Shown: positions 8,426 through 17,071, numbered from the stretch's first letter. The stretch: DNA of 19,467 nt from JAAYGT01 sp050252075 (GCA_050252075.1 JBFWLP010000064.1:1-19467), one strand, 5' to 3'. A program made the numbers and translations. The notes: generated by a model not told the origin, from the letters alone.

Positions 8426-9418
8426 ATGGCTATTGGCTACTTCCGCTCGATCCGGCATGTTTTCAGTGCTGTGGTACTGGGAGCCAGTTTGTTGTCGGCA
8501 GCCTCGCCGGCGGCGGCACAGCCCCTTACCGTGCCACTGCAGCCGGTCAAAGTAAGCCCGCATGTTTACTATTTTGCCGGCCAGGCCGGCATGGCAAGCG
8601 CCGAAAATAAAGGTTTCATGTCCAACGCCGGCTTTGTCGTCACGGGCGACGGCGTGGTTGTCTTCGATGCCCTGGGCACTCCGGCCCTGGCACGCGGCAT
8701 GATCCAGGCCGTTCGCGAAATTACGCCGCAACCCATTAAACGGGTCATTGTCAGCCATTATCACGCCGATCATTTTTACGGGCTGCACGCCTTCAAAAAA
8801 CTGGGCGCCCAGATCTGGGCGCATGAAAAAGGCAGGCGCTACCTGTACTCCGATATTGCACAAGAGCGATTTGCCCAGCGCAAGCAAGAACTTGCCCCCT
8901 GGATGGACAACGACATGACACTGGTGCATGCCGACCGCTGGCTCGATTTTGCGCAAGGCAAGGTCATGCCGTTCACCATGGGCGACGTGCATTTCAAGCT
9001 CATCGACGTCAGCGGAGCCCACGCCGACGATGACATCATGCTGTTTGTGGAAAACGATCGCATACTGTTTGCCGGCGACCTGTTCTTTACCGGACGCCTG
9101 CCTTTTGTGGGCGATGCCGACAGCCGCACATGGCTCAAGGCGCTGGACAGCATGCTTGACGTCGATCCGGTACTGGTCATTCCGGGGCACGGCGCCGCGT
9201 CGGATACCCCGCGCAAAGACATGCAACTGACGCGTAACTACTTGCTTTTCCTGCGCGAACAGCTTGCGCAGGCGGTCGCCGATTTCGTACCTTTCGAACA
9301 GGCGTACGAACAGATCGACTGGTCGGCATTCAAGGACTACCCGGCTTTCGACGAAGCAAACCGGCCCAATGCCTTTGGCCAGTATCTGCAAATGGAAAAA
9401 GAAAGCCTGGGTGGATGA
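8426..9418 (+). CDS. Exported metallo-beta-lactamase-fold hydrolase
   Basis: A 330-residue MBL-fold protein with an apparent Sec signal peptide (hydrophobic segment about 12-24, then SAASPAAAQ, likely cleaved near residue 31). Metal-binding residues are all present: HYHADH gives His111, His113, Asp115 and His116, GAHADDD gives His199, AGDLFF gives Asp218 and PGHG gives His255. This is a complete dinuclear site, so the enzyme should be active in the periplasm. The arrangement resembles SoxH-like and 'quinoprotein relay' zinc hydrolases rather than true beta-lactamases, but I cannot assign a substrate. The ribosome site AAAGGAG precedes the ATG. It is paired with the TauE/SafE exporter gene and followed by the marR-type gene after 88 bp. 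Confidence 0.83.
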   Translation: MAIGYFRSIRHVFSAVVLGASLLSAASPAAAQPLTVPLQPVKVSPHVYYFAGQAGMASAENKGFMSNAGFVVTGDGVVVFDALGTPALARGMIQAVREITPQPIKRVIVSHYHADHFYGLHAFKKLGAQIWAHEKGRRYLYSDIAQERFAQRKQELAPWMDNDMTLVHADRWLDFAQGKVMPFTMGDVHFKLIDVSGAHADDDIMLFVENDRILFAGDLFFTGRLPFVGDADSRTWLKALDSMLDVDPVLVIPGHGAASDTPRKDMQLTRNYLLFLREQLAQAVADFVPFEQAYEQIDWSAFKDYPAFDEANRPNAFGQYLQMEKESLGG

Positions 9419-9435
9419 GAATCAGCCATTGCAGC

Positions 9436-9464
9436 TTGCCACTTTATGTAAATATATTTACACT
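9436..9464 (+). promoter_or_regulatory. Promoter with 16-bp perfect palindrome before the MarR gene
   Basis: TGTAAATATATTTACA at 9447-9462 is a perfect 16-bp palindrome in the 88-bp gap before the MarR-family gene. A plausible promoter encloses it: -35 TTGCCA (9436-9441), 17-bp spacer, -10 TACACT (9459-9464). An operator in the spacer and -10 would allow autorepression, which is common for MarR genes. The palindrome is directly visible; its binding protein is inferred. Confidence 0.55.
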
Positions 9465-9506
9465 TGAGCGAGCTGCACTGACGATTCATTTCCGGGCGAC
9501 AACTCC

Positions 9507-10028
9507 ATGACAAACCCGCCAGAAAACAATCATAAAAGCAAAGAATCCGCGCGCCTGGAACTGGCGAACAGAATATTCTTTCGCCTCTATCAATGCGCCA
9601 ATTTAATGCATAAAACCGGGTCGCGGGCCATTGAGCAGGAAGGCCTGACCACCCAGCAATGGGCGGTTCTGGGCGCCCTGTCCAGGCCGGAAGCCAGCGG
9701 CGGCATGAGCATGAATGATCTGGCACGCTACTTGATGGTCAGCCGCCAGAACCTTTCCGGCGTGATCGGACGCATGGAACGTGACGGACACCTGTGCGTG
9801 GCGCCCGACGAACGGGACCGCCGTTCCCGCCTGGTGAAAATGACCGATGCGGGCCTGCATGCCTGGAAAGTCCAGGCATTGCCCAAGATCATGGCTTACT
9901 ATGAACAGGCGCTCCAGGATTTTTCAGTCGGCGATCTAAGCCACACCCTGCATTACATGCTGAAACTTCTGAAGAACTTTCAGCGCCTGGATCACGGCGA
10001 CGAAAGATCAGGTCATGGCCGGCACTGA
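9507..10028 (+). CDS. MarR-family transcriptional regulator, BadR-like
   Basis: A 173-residue winged-helix repressor of the MarR family. The DNA-binding core runs from LTTQQWAVLGAL (about 47-58) through the recognition helix VSRQNLSGVIGRMERDGH to the wing DERDRRSRLV, whose Asp and Arg residues are the family signature. The N-terminal (ELANRIFFRLYQCANLMHKTG) and C-terminal helices would form the dimer interface. The gene converges on the alicyclic-acid catabolic operon and is the only regulator in the window. In Rhodopseudomonas palustris the MarR protein BadR controls badHI-aliAB-badK, and this protein looks similar from memory, so it is the likely operon regulator responding to a CoA thioester intermediate. 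That link is inference. The ATG at 9507 has only a weak ribosome site (GGGCGAC). Confidence 0.82.
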   Translation: MTNPPENNHKSKESARLELANRIFFRLYQCANLMHKTGSRAIEQEGLTTQQWAVLGALSRPEASGGMSMNDLARYLMVSRQNLSGVIGRMERDGHLCVAPDERDRRSRLVKMTDAGLHAWKVQALPKIMAYYEQALQDFSVGDLSHTLHYMLKLLKNFQRLDHGDERSGHGRH

Positions 10029-10036
10029 GCCGGCCA
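10016..10036. terminator. GC-rich hairpin between convergent genes
   Basis: TGGCCGGC-ACTGA-GCCGGCCA forms a perfect 8-bp stem with a 5-nt loop between the converging MarR and binding-protein genes. The MarR TGA stop lies in the loop. There is no adjacent T-tract on either strand, so it is only a possible bidirectional terminator or a pause site. Confidence 0.35.
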
Positions 10037-10051
10037 CAACGACCCGGTGGT

Positions 10052-11242
10052 TTACATTTTGCACTGAGGCGATGCGGGCGGAGTGATCGAGGCCGGGTAC
10101 GACTCTTCAATAACCGGGCGAAGCTTGCCGTCGGCCATTTTCACGCGCGCGATATAGTTCGGAATGAGCATCTGGTTGTCCTGCTCGCGAATCTTCACTT
10201 TGCCGTACAGGCTTTCCACCTCGGCACCACGCAGTGCCTTGGTGACATCAGCCGGTTTCACACTGTCGGCCATGTCCACCCCCTGAAACAGCACCATGGC
10301 GGCGTTGTATGCCTGGCCCTCGGTGTCGGTGGGCAAACGATTGTGTTTGGCTTTGAACGCCTGGACAAACTCCTGCGACTGCGGGGTCTTGATATCGGGT
10401 GTGTATCCGACATTACCCGGCACGCCCTCCAGACTGTTTCCGGTGGCGTCCACCACAAAATTCGACAGCAGCGCATGACCGATCAGCTGAGTATCGGGAA
10501 TGAGCTTGAAATCACTGGCCTGCTTCACAAACGAAATCGCGCCTGAAACGTCGGCATACCAGATGGCGTCGACATTGGCCGCCTTGAGCTGCTGAATGTA
10601 AGGCGCATAGTCTTTGGTGCCCAGCGGGGCAAAGAGCTTCAGCGATACTTTCTTGCCCAGTCCGGTCACCACCTCTTCAAACGAAGCGGCGGAATTCTGG
10701 CCCCAGACATAGTCGGCGGCAAGGATCGCAAAATTATCGCCCTTGATTTTGGTAAGCCATTGTTTGATCATGGCCTGATCCATGGCATCGGAATGGTTGG
10801 TTCGAATAAAACGCGGGTTGCATGCGTCAGCCGTCAATCTGTCGGCCTTGCTGATGGCGCCGATGAACGCCGCATCCCACCGGGCCAGATTCTGGCTGAT
10901 GGTCAGCGATATTCCCGATGTAATGGGCCCGATAATCAGGTTGTGCCCCTGGCGTGCCAGCCGTTCCGCCACACGACGCCCGGCATCGGGCGTACTTTCA
11001 TCATCGCCCTCCATCACGATAATTTCGCGTCCGTCCACCCCGCCCTTGGCATTGGCCTGCTCCACCGCAAAACGAACGCCACTCAATACATCGGCCCCCA
11101 TCGTGGAAAAGGGTCCCGACTTTGATGAAATGAGCGCGATCCGCACCGGCTCTTTGCTCTGGGCCGCCGCGTGCAGCGGAATCGTGGCCGCCAGGGCGGC
11201 ACCCATTACGATCTGTGATAGCCGCTTCAGCTTCATTGCCAT
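10052..11242 (-). CDS. ABC transporter periplasmic substrate-binding protein (branched-chain amino acid/aromatic acid type)
   Basis: A 396-residue type I periplasmic binding protein (Peripla_BP_6, LivK-like). It has an N-terminal signal peptide (basic KLKR, hydrophobic core about 10-24, cleavage likely around HAAAQ). The mature protein begins with the usual VRIALISSKSGPFSTMGADVLSGV, and GGVDGREI and GPITSGISL are typical of the fold. Relatives bind branched-chain amino acids, amides or aromatic and alicyclic carboxylates. Here the operon encodes CoA-dependent degradation, so an organic acid is the likely ligand. The ATG at 11242 has AAAGGAG seven bases upstream; a second Met is at residue 3. 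It is the last operon gene, 51 bp after the livF-type gene, the largest gap within the operon. A gene-specific ribosome site may allow high expression, as expected for a binding protein. Confidence 0.88.
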   Translation of the reverse strand: MAMKLKRLSQIVMGAALAATIPLHAAAQSKEPVRIALISSKSGPFSTMGADVLSGVRFAVEQANAKGGVDGREIIVMEGDDESTPDAGRRVAERLARQGHNLIIGPITSGISLTISQNLARWDAAFIGAISKADRLTADACNPRFIRTNHSDAMDQAMIKQWLTKIKGDNFAILAADYVWGQNSAASFEEVVTGLGKKVSLKLFAPLGTKDYAPYIQQLKAANVDAIWYADVSGAISFVKQASDFKLIPDTQLIGHALLSNFVVDATGNSLEGVPGNVGYTPDIKTPQSQEFVQAFKAKHNRLPTDTEGQAYNAAMVLFQGVDMADSVKPADVTKALRGAEVESLYGKVKIREQDNQMLIPNYIARVKMADGKLRPVIEESYPASITPPASPQCKM

Positions 11243-11293
11243 ATGATGTCTCCTTTGAATGATGGATTGCCGGATACGGTCCAGCGGCCGTGT

Positions 11294-11998
11294 TCAAATC
11301 ATTACGTGCGACTCCAGTTCAAGCAGACTGTCTTTTGTATTTTTCACCTGCCCTTCGGCCACCACCCGCCCTTTAGACATGGCCATATAACGCTGGGCCA
11401 CCCTGACCACCAGGCTCATGTGCTGCTCGATAAGCAGTAACGCCGTGCCCTGATCGGCCACTTTCGTGAAGATCTCGGCCAGTTGATCCACGATCACCGG
11501 AGCCAGCCCCTCGGTCGGCTCGTCAAGAAGGATCACATCCGGGTTCGCCATCAGGGCGCGGCCAACCGCCAGCATTTGCTGCTGCCCGCCCGACAGGGCG
11601 GTTCCCGGCGTGGGGGCGCGTTCCTTCAAAATGGGAAAGAGGCGATAAATTTCGTCAAGCGTCCAGTGTCCTTTGCGACCCGTGGCGGCACCCAGAAGCA
11701 GGTTCTCCTGAACCGTAAGATTCGGAATTATCCGCCGGCCTTGCGGCACAACCACGATGCCGTTCTGGGCCGCCAGGTACACACGGGGACGGGCGATCAG
11801 CTTCCGCCCAAACTGTATCGTTCCGCCCTTGCGCTGCGACAACCCCAGAATGGTATTGACGACCGTGGTTTTCCCCACCCCGTTGCGCCCGATCAGGCCG
11901 ACTCTTTCTCCGGCATTAATGTGCAGCGTCATGCCATGCAGGATATGCGCCGCCCCGTAATAGGCATGAACGTCTGTCATGCGAAGCAAGGCCGTCAT
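11294..11998 (-). CDS. ABC transporter ATP-binding protein, LivF type
   Basis: A 234-residue ATPase of the branched-chain amino acid transporter family. Walker A is GRNGVGKTT, the Q-loop region includes VPQGRRIIPNLTVQENL (LivF-specific), the signature is LSGGQQQMLAVGRAL, Walker B is VILLDEPTEGLAP, and the switch histidine lies in IEQHM. It would pair with the LivG-type ATPase to drive uptake through the two permeases. Its ATG overlaps the LivG-type stop by 4 bp (ATGA), so translation is probably coupled and stoichiometric. All catalytic motifs are intact. The substrate is set by the binding protein and the context, not by this subunit. Confidence 0.9.
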   Translation of the reverse strand: MTALLRMTDVHAYYGAAHILHGMTLHINAGERVGLIGRNGVGKTTVVNTILGLSQRKGGTIQFGRKLIARPRVYLAAQNGIVVVPQGRRIIPNLTVQENLLLGAATGRKGHWTLDEIYRLFPILKERAPTPGTALSGGQQQMLAVGRALMANPDVILLDEPTEGLAPVIVDQLAEIFTKVADQGTALLLIEQHMSLVVRVAQRYMAMSKGRVVAEGQVKNTKDSLLELESHVMI

Positions 11999-12714
11999 GC
12001 TGCGCTCCCCAGATAAGCTTCGCGAACCTTGGGGTTCGCACGAATGTTCCCGGCGTCTCCTGCGGCAATGACCCGCCCCAGATCAAGCACGGTGATTTCA
12101 TCGGAAATGCCGAACACCACATCCATGTCATGCTCGACCAGCAATACAGAAACATCACGGCGCCGGGCAAGCGCTTGCAGGTGGGCGGCAAGATCACTGG
12201 ATTCCTTGACCGACAGACCGGCCATGGGCTCGTCCAGCAACAGCACGGTGGGCTGCCCAACCAGGGCAAGCGCCAGATCCAGGCGCCGCTGCTCGCCATA
12301 CCCAAGATCTTCGGCCATCGCATGACCCAACCGGGCCAGGTCGAGCTCGTCAAGAACCATGGCCGCATCGTCGGCCGAATCTCCGGTGCCCATCAGGCGA
12401 GACGCAAGCTCCACTTGCCGGCGCACCGTCATCCCGCCGAAAACACTGGTACGCTGGAAACTTCGGGAAAGCCCCCGCTTTCGACGCTCGACCGGATCCA
12501 GCCGGGTAACGTCCTGGCCTGCCAGCACGACCTTGCCGCGCGTGAGCCCGCGTCGTCCGGTGATGGCATCGATAATCGTCGATTTGCCCGCACCGTTCGG
12601 GCCGATAAGACCGCGAATTTGACCCCGGGCAAGCGTGATATCGACACCGTCGAGTGCCCTGACCCCGCCGTAATGGATGGCAAGATCGGTGGTACCAAGA
12701 ATAGGCTCAGTCAT
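11995..12714 (-). CDS. ABC transporter ATP-binding protein, LivG type
   Basis: A 239-residue ABC ATPase. Walker A is GPNGAGKST (38-46), followed by a Q-loop around LSRSFQRTSVFGGMTV. The signature is the LivG-type variant GYGEQRRLDLALAL, and Walker B is VLLLDEPMAGL, with the switch His in VEHDMDVV. LivG proteins normally carry such a shortened signature, so it is not a defect. I chose the ATG at 12714, with GGAG eight bases upstream. An ATG at 12744 is in frame but would overlap the LivM-type gene, and longer starts have no support. It begins 16 bp after the LivM-type stop and overlaps the LivF-type gene by 4 bp. It acts at the cytoplasmic face of the importer. Confidence 0.9.
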   Translation of the reverse strand: MTEPILGTTDLAIHYGGVRALDGVDITLARGQIRGLIGPNGAGKSTIIDAITGRRGLTRGKVVLAGQDVTRLDPVERRKRGLSRSFQRTSVFGGMTVRRQVELASRLMGTGDSADDAAMVLDELDLARLGHAMAEDLGYGEQRRLDLALALVGQPTVLLLDEPMAGLSVKESSDLAAHLQALARRRDVSVLLVEHDMDVVFGISDEITVLDLGRVIAAGDAGNIRANPKVREAYLGSAA

Positions 12715-12730
12715 GTCCTGTGCTCCGTGC

Positions 12731-13708
12731 TCAATGATTGCCATGGCCCGTGGAACGGACTGAACGCAGGCGCTTTGAAACAACCCCGGACAGGCTGGTC
12801 AGGCCATGGGGCAAAAATACAATGACGATGATCAACACCGTGCCGAACAATGCCAGCGAGTAGGTGGCGTACTGGCCCAGCAAGTCTTTCACGACGAAGT
12901 AGACCACCGCACCCACGATCGGACCCAGCACAGTGCGGAACCCGCCGACGATGACCATCAGCAAAGTGATCGCAGACACACTCCAGTGCAGACTCTCGGG
13001 TGATACGAATCCGGTATTCAAGGCGGAAAGCAAGCCGCCGATTGCGGTCACCACCGCCGACAAGGCATACACCAGCGCACGTGGCAGCGTCGTGCGGATA
13101 CCAATGAAACCGGCCCGCTCGGCGTTGTCGCGAACGGCTTCCGTGATGGCTCCGAACTGCGTTTGCTGGATCAGGTAAAGCACCAGGGCGACAATCACCA
13201 GCGTGACCCACGCCGTCATGAACAACGCTCCCGGCGTGAGCAGTGTAGAGATGGACACGCCAAACAAGGTATCGGGCCAGGCAATCGACATGCCGTCGGC
13301 CCCACCGGTGATCCCCCGGGATCGCGACGCAAGCAAATACGCCATTTGGCCGATGGCAAGCGTGAGCATGCCGAAGGCAATTCCGGGGACCCGCACAATC
13401 ACCAGACCAATCAGGAACGCGACAATGCCGGCGCCAAGCGGCACAAGCAATAATGCCCATTCGGCCGGTACGGCATCGAGTGCCAGCAGTACACCTATGG
13501 CATAGCCCGCGCCTCCGAAGTAAAGCGCATGGCCGAAACTGACCAGACCATTCTGGCGAAGCAAAATCCCTACACCGAGCGCAAACACGGCATAGATCAG
13601 CGCCTGGGTGAGCATGCCCAGAATCACCATCGATGTGGTAATGCCCAGCACCAGCCACCCGCCCGCCAGGGCCGTTATTGCGAGCACAGGAAGTCGTAAT
13701 GAATGCAT
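12731..13708 (-). CDS. ABC transporter permease, LivM type
   Basis: A 325-residue inner-membrane permease with roughly nine or ten hydrophobic segments. It contains the LivM landmarks RQNGLVSFGHALYFGGAGYA near the N terminus and REPLOT-free cytoplasmic loop features such as AVRDNAERAGFIGI, the coupling-helix region that contacts the ATPase. The conserved ALNTGFVSPESLHWSVSA follows in the second half. The ATG at 13708 is preceded by GAGG nine bases away. A longer start at 13777 would reach into the upstream permease gene and is rejected. The gene lies 19 bp after the LivH-type gene. Together these form the transmembrane channel of a HAAT-family importer. The length is typical and no break is seen. 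Confidence 0.88.
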   Translation of the reverse strand: MHSLRLPVLAITALAGGWLVLGITTSMVILGMLTQALIYAVFALGVGILLRQNGLVSFGHALYFGGAGYAIGVLLALDAVPAEWALLLVPLGAGIVAFLIGLVIVRVPGIAFGMLTLAIGQMAYLLASRSRGITGGADGMSIAWPDTLFGVSISTLLTPGALFMTAWVTLVIVALVLYLIQQTQFGAITEAVRDNAERAGFIGIRTTLPRALVYALSAVVTAIGGLLSALNTGFVSPESLHWSVSAITLLMVIVGGFRTVLGPIVGAVVYFVVKDLLGQYATYSLALFGTVLIIVIVFLPHGLTSLSGVVSKRLRSVRSTGHGNH

Positions 13709-13727
13709 GGAGTGAAACCTCGTCGGG

Positions 13728-14579
13728 TCAGGTGCGGCTGCCGGCCAGCCCGGACGGCTTCCAGACAAGAATGGCAATCATGAAAAGGAACGGCAGCATG
13801 ACGGACACCTGCGGCAAATACACCGCACCCATGGTTTGAATCATGCCCAGCAGCAAGGCCGCAATGAAGGCGCCCGCCAGCGACCCCAGCCCGCCGACCA
13901 CCACCACCACGAACGAGTCGATCAGCACGTCGGACCCCATGTGCGGCGACAGCGACAGAAACGGGCCCGCAACCACGCCGGCAAGACCGGCCAGGGCACT
14001 GCCCAAACCAACCACCAGGGCACCCAGGGCATCGGCATTGACCCCTTGCATGGCAGTGGTCACCGGATCCGTGCTGGCCGCCCGCACATACAGGCCGGTT
14101 CGGGAATACCGCAGCCACAGCGTCAAACCCAGGGCCACGGCCGCCCCCACGACAACGACGCCGATCCGGTAAGCCGGCAGATCATTTCCCAGAAAGCTGA
14201 CTGTGAAATCGAGCCACTGGGGCGTGAAAAGGGAATAATTTCCCTTGCCCCAGATGAACACGACCAGATCCTCCAGAATCAGCAGCACGCCGAACGTCAC
14301 CAGCATGACGTTCAAAGGCTCGCGATCCTGAAGCAACCGCAAGCCATAGCGGTCAAGCAGCACGCCGATCAGCCCCATAATGGCCGGAGCCACAAACAAT
14401 GCCAGCCAGAAACTGGTATGAACGGCAATGGTGTAGCCTATGTACGCGCCCAGCATATACAGGGCGCCGTGGGCAAAGTTCACCACACGGCGCAAGCCGT
14501 AGATAAGCGCAAGGCCCGAGCTCATGATGATCAGCAAGGAACCGTACACCAGGCCGTTGAACAAACTGATAGTCAGCAT
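13728..14579 (-). CDS. ABC transporter permease, LivH type
   Basis: A 283-residue inner-membrane permease with about eight hydrophobic segments. The N terminus (LFNGLVYGSLLIIMSSGLALIY, shown here as the region 5-26) and FAHGALYMLGAYIG are characteristic of LivH. The loop YVRAASTDPVTTAMQGVNAD is the expected cytoplasmic coupling segment, and VVVVGGLGSLAGAF is a conserved membrane stretch near the C terminus. The start has a strong AGGAGG ribosome site seven bases upstream. It follows the hydratase gene by only 11 bp, which ties transport and catabolism into one transcript. It forms the channel with the LivM-type partner. The substrate cannot be read from this subunit. Confidence 0.88.
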   Translation of the reverse strand: MLTISLFNGLVYGSLLIIMSSGLALIYGLRRVVNFAHGALYMLGAYIGYTIAVHTSFWLALFVAPAIMGLIGVLLDRYGLRLLQDREPLNVMLVTFGVLLILEDLVVFIWGKGNYSLFTPQWLDFTVSFLGNDLPAYRIGVVVVGAAVALGLTLWLRYSRTGLYVRAASTDPVTTAMQGVNADALGALVVGLGSALAGLAGVVAGPFLSLSPHMGSDVLIDSFVVVVVGGLGSLAGAFIAALLLGMIQTMGAVYLPQVSVMLPFLFMIAILVWKPSGLAGSRT

Positions 14580-14590
14580 GGCGGGGCCTC

Positions 14591-15367
14591 CTAACGGTGC
14601 CGGACAACGGGTTCGCGCTTTTCCAGGAAGGCCTGCATGCCCTCCCGTGCATCTGCGCTGGCAAAACGCGCATACAATTCGCGCCGTTCAAACAGCATTC
14701 CCTCGGCAAGACTGCTTTCCCAGGCACGGTTCACCGATTCTTTGATTGCCATGAGCGCCGGCAAGGAATACGCAGCAATCTGCCCGGCCAGAGCCAGCGC
14801 CCGGTCGTGCAGCTGGCCGGCCGGAACCACCCGCGACACCAGCCCGTAACGATCGGCCTCCCGCGCGTCGAGCACACGGGCCGAGAGACACATATCCATG
14901 GCTTTGGCCTTGCCAATGGCGCGGGGCAACCGCTGTGTGCCGCCGGCACCGGGAAGCATCGCCAGCTTGACCTCGGGCAAAGCGAACTGTGCACTTTCGT
15001 CGGCCACAATCATGTCGCAGGCCATTGCCAGCTCACATCCGCCACCCAGAGCCAGCCCGGCGACGGCGGCAATGACAGGCTTGCGTATCTGGCGCACCGT
15101 TTCCCAGTTTCGTGTAATGAACCCCGACGTGTAAACGTCCATGTAGTCCCAGTGCGCCATATCCCGGATATCGGCACCCGCCGCAAAAACATCGGGGCCG
15201 CCCGTGATGACGATAACGCCGATATTCTGGTCGTCATCAAAGGCCAGCAACGCCTTGCCAAGCCCGGTGACAAGATCGTCATTCAACGCATTGAAACGGG
15301 CGGGACGATTCAGAGTAATCACACCGACGCGACCAACGGTTTCTATCAACACCGTATCGGCGGTCAT
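14591..15367 (-). CDS. badK: Enoyl-CoA hydratase, probable cyclohex-1-ene-1-carboxyl-CoA hydratase
   Basis: A 258-residue crotonase-family enzyme. The oxyanion-hole segment AAGADIRDM (62-70) and both catalytic glutamates, Glu112 in GGGCELAMACD and Glu132 in LPEVKLAMLPGAGGT, are present, so it should be an active hydratase. From memory it matches Rhodopseudomonas BadK closely in FITRNWETVRQIRKPV, PRAIGKAKAMDMCLSAR and RRELYARFASADAREG, so the likely reaction is hydration of cyclohex-1-ene-1-carboxyl-CoA to 2-hydroxycyclohexanecarboxyl-CoA. A general enoyl-CoA hydratase remains possible. The ATG at 15367 overlaps the ligase stop by 4 bp and has GGAG seven bases upstream; longer frames reach back over the ligase gene and are rejected. 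It is third in the operon. Confidence 0.85.
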   Translation of the reverse strand: MTADTVLIETVGRVGVITLNRPARFNALNDDLVTGLGKALLAFDDDQNIGVIVITGGPDVFAAGADIRDMAHWDYMDVYTSGFITRNWETVRQIRKPVIAAVAGLALGGGCELAMACDMIVADESAQFALPEVKLAMLPGAGGTQRLPRAIGKAKAMDMCLSARVLDAREADRYGLVSRVVPAGQLHDRALALAGQIAAYSLPALMAIKESVNRAWESSLAEGMLFERRELYARFASADAREGMQAFLEKREPVVRHR

Positions 15368-17034
15368 GATTTCTCCGTGGCACACGTTTCGCCGGCGATC
15401 ATGGCCTTGAGCTGCTCCCGCAGCTTGAATTTTTGGATCTTGCCCGAGGGAGTGGAAGGCAATGCACTCATGACTTCCAGCCGCTCGGGAATGTACTGGA
15501 CAGCGACCCGTTTTTCTTTCAGGTAGCGGACAATTTCGGGAAGGTCGATGGTGTGGTCCGGTTTTGTGACCACGGCCGCACAAGCTCTTTCACCCAACCG
15601 CTCGTCGGGATACGCCACCAGGGCCACCAGCGCGATCGCCGGATGCCTGTACAACAAGGATTCGATTTCGAGCACGGGAATATTCTCGCCGCCGCGAATG
15701 ATCACATCTTTGCTGCGGCCGCTGATGCGGATATAGCCCTGCGCATCTTTGTAGGCCAGATCGCCGGTGTCAAACCAGTCGTTCGCATCGGTACCGTTCA
15801 GCTGCGGGCGCTTCAGGTAGCCGCCAAAGTTCGAGCAGGAACGGACCATCAGCCGACCCACCGCACCATCGGGCAGCTCTGCATCGTTGTCGTCGACAAT
15901 CTTGATATCCACGCCGGGCAAGGGTGTGCCGTCGGTACTCGAAGCACGCTCGTCGGGATCATCGGGCATGGTGACGGTCACCGCTCCGTTTTCCGTCATT
16001 CCCCAGGCCGATACAATTTTTACGGGTAGTACATTGCGCGCCTGTTCGACCAGGGGGCCCGGAATAGGTGCGCCGGCGCACAGGAATGTTTTCAGTGTAG
16101 CCACCGACTGGCCGGTTTCCGCCACCGTGCGCGTCAGGTCTGTCAGGAACGGCGTGGACGCCATGGTGAAGGTCACACCTTCGCGCTCGATGATGTCGAT
16201 GGCCTTGCGGGGATCCCACATATCCTGAAGCACGACGGCGGCCTGGAGCATGACAGGCATCATCAGGCCATACATAAAACCGGTCTGGTGGGCCATGGGT
16301 GAGGCCATCAGCACCACATCGTTGCCCGTCAAGCGCAACCGCCGGGCATAGGGAATGATGTTGGCCATGGTGGTATTGGCGGTGTGCATCACTCCTTTGG
16401 GCTGGCCGGTGGTACCCGAGGTGTAGATCAATTGTGTGACGTCATCGGGCCCCGGGCGATTGCTGTGCAAAATGGTGTGGGCATCGCTTTCTTTTTCCCA
16501 CTCCGGTCCGCTCAGGAGCGCATGGAAACTGTTGGCATCATCGCCGTCGACAATGACACAGTGCTTCAGGGCGGGCATGTCCGCCTGAATGCCCTTGTAC
16601 ATGGCCTCAAAGTCGAAGCCGCGAAATACCTTGGGCCCGACGATGATCTTGCACTCGCTGTGACCCAGCATGAAATTCAGTTCATGCTCCCGGAAAATGG
16701 GCATGAGCGGATTAATGACCGCCCCGATACGCGAACACGCCAGATACAGCAGGGTGAACTGCCACCAATTGGGTAACTGGCAGGCCACAACATCGTTGCG
16801 ACGTACGCCAAGGCGAAACAGACCCACAGCGATGCGGTCGGCCATAGTGTCCATTTCGCGATAGGTGAAACGCGTAACCTCGCCTTTCTCAAGACGGTAG
16901 GCCGTCAACGCAACCTTGTCGGGACATTGCTTCACACACTGCGCCAGATCGTCGTTGATGGTGCGGTCGTGCCAGAAACCCCGGGCGATCATGCGTTCGC
17001 GACGCGGGGGCAGCAATACGGTATCGAATTCCAT
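15364..17034 (-). CDS. aliA: Acyl-CoA ligase, probable cyclohexanecarboxylate-CoA ligase
   Basis: A 556-residue AMP-forming ligase. Motifs: P-loop YTSGTTGQPKG (204-214), AWGMTENG (343-350), DTGDLAY (422-428), hinge SGRSKDVIIRGGENIP (438-453) and PSTPSGKIQK with catalytic Lys532. The N terminus MEFDTVLLPPRRERMIARG and FWHDRTINDDL resemble what I remember of AliA-type cyclohexanecarboxylate-CoA ligases. The expected step is ATP-dependent formation of cyclohexanecarboxyl-CoA from the imported acid. The ATG at 17034 has AGGAG nearby; the frame's upstream extension covers the dehydrogenase 3' end and is rejected. It sits 37 bp after the dehydrogenase gene and overlaps the hydratase by 4 bp. A related aromatic or branched acid cannot be excluded without biochemical data. 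Confidence 0.83.
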   Translation of the reverse strand: MEFDTVLLPPRRERMIARGFWHDRTINDDLAQCVKQCPDKVALTAYRLEKGEVTRFTYREMDTMADRIAVGLFRLGVRRNDVVACQLPNWWQFTLLYLACSRIGAVINPLMPIFREHELNFMLGHSECKIIVGPKVFRGFDFEAMYKGIQADMPALKHCVIVDGDDANSFHALLSGPEWEKESDAHTILHSNRPGPDDVTQLIYTSGTTGQPKGVMHTANTTMANIIPYARRLRLTGNDVVLMASPMAHQTGFMYGLMMPVMLQAAVVLQDMWDPRKAIDIIEREGVTFTMASTPFLTDLTRTVAETGQSVATLKTFLCAGAPIPGPLVEQARNVLPVKIVSAWGMTENGAVTVTMPDDPDERASSTDGTPLPGVDIKIVDDNDAELPDGAVGRLMVRSCSNFGGYLKRPQLNGTDANDWFDTGDLAYKDAQGYIRISGRSKDVIIRGGENIPVLEIESLLYRHPAIALVALVAYPDERLGERACAAVVTKPDHTIDLPEIVRYLKEKRVAVQYIPERLEVMSALPSTPSGKIQKFKLREQLKAMIAGETCATEKS

Positions 17035-17071
17035 GGTTTGTCTCCTATTTCTTGAATGTTTTGATGGCGTG

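Noticed and set aside
8057..9391. Long minus-strand open frame across the exporter and MBL hydrolase genes
   Set aside because: It is antisense to two genes with complete family motifs, and its translation resembles no family I know.
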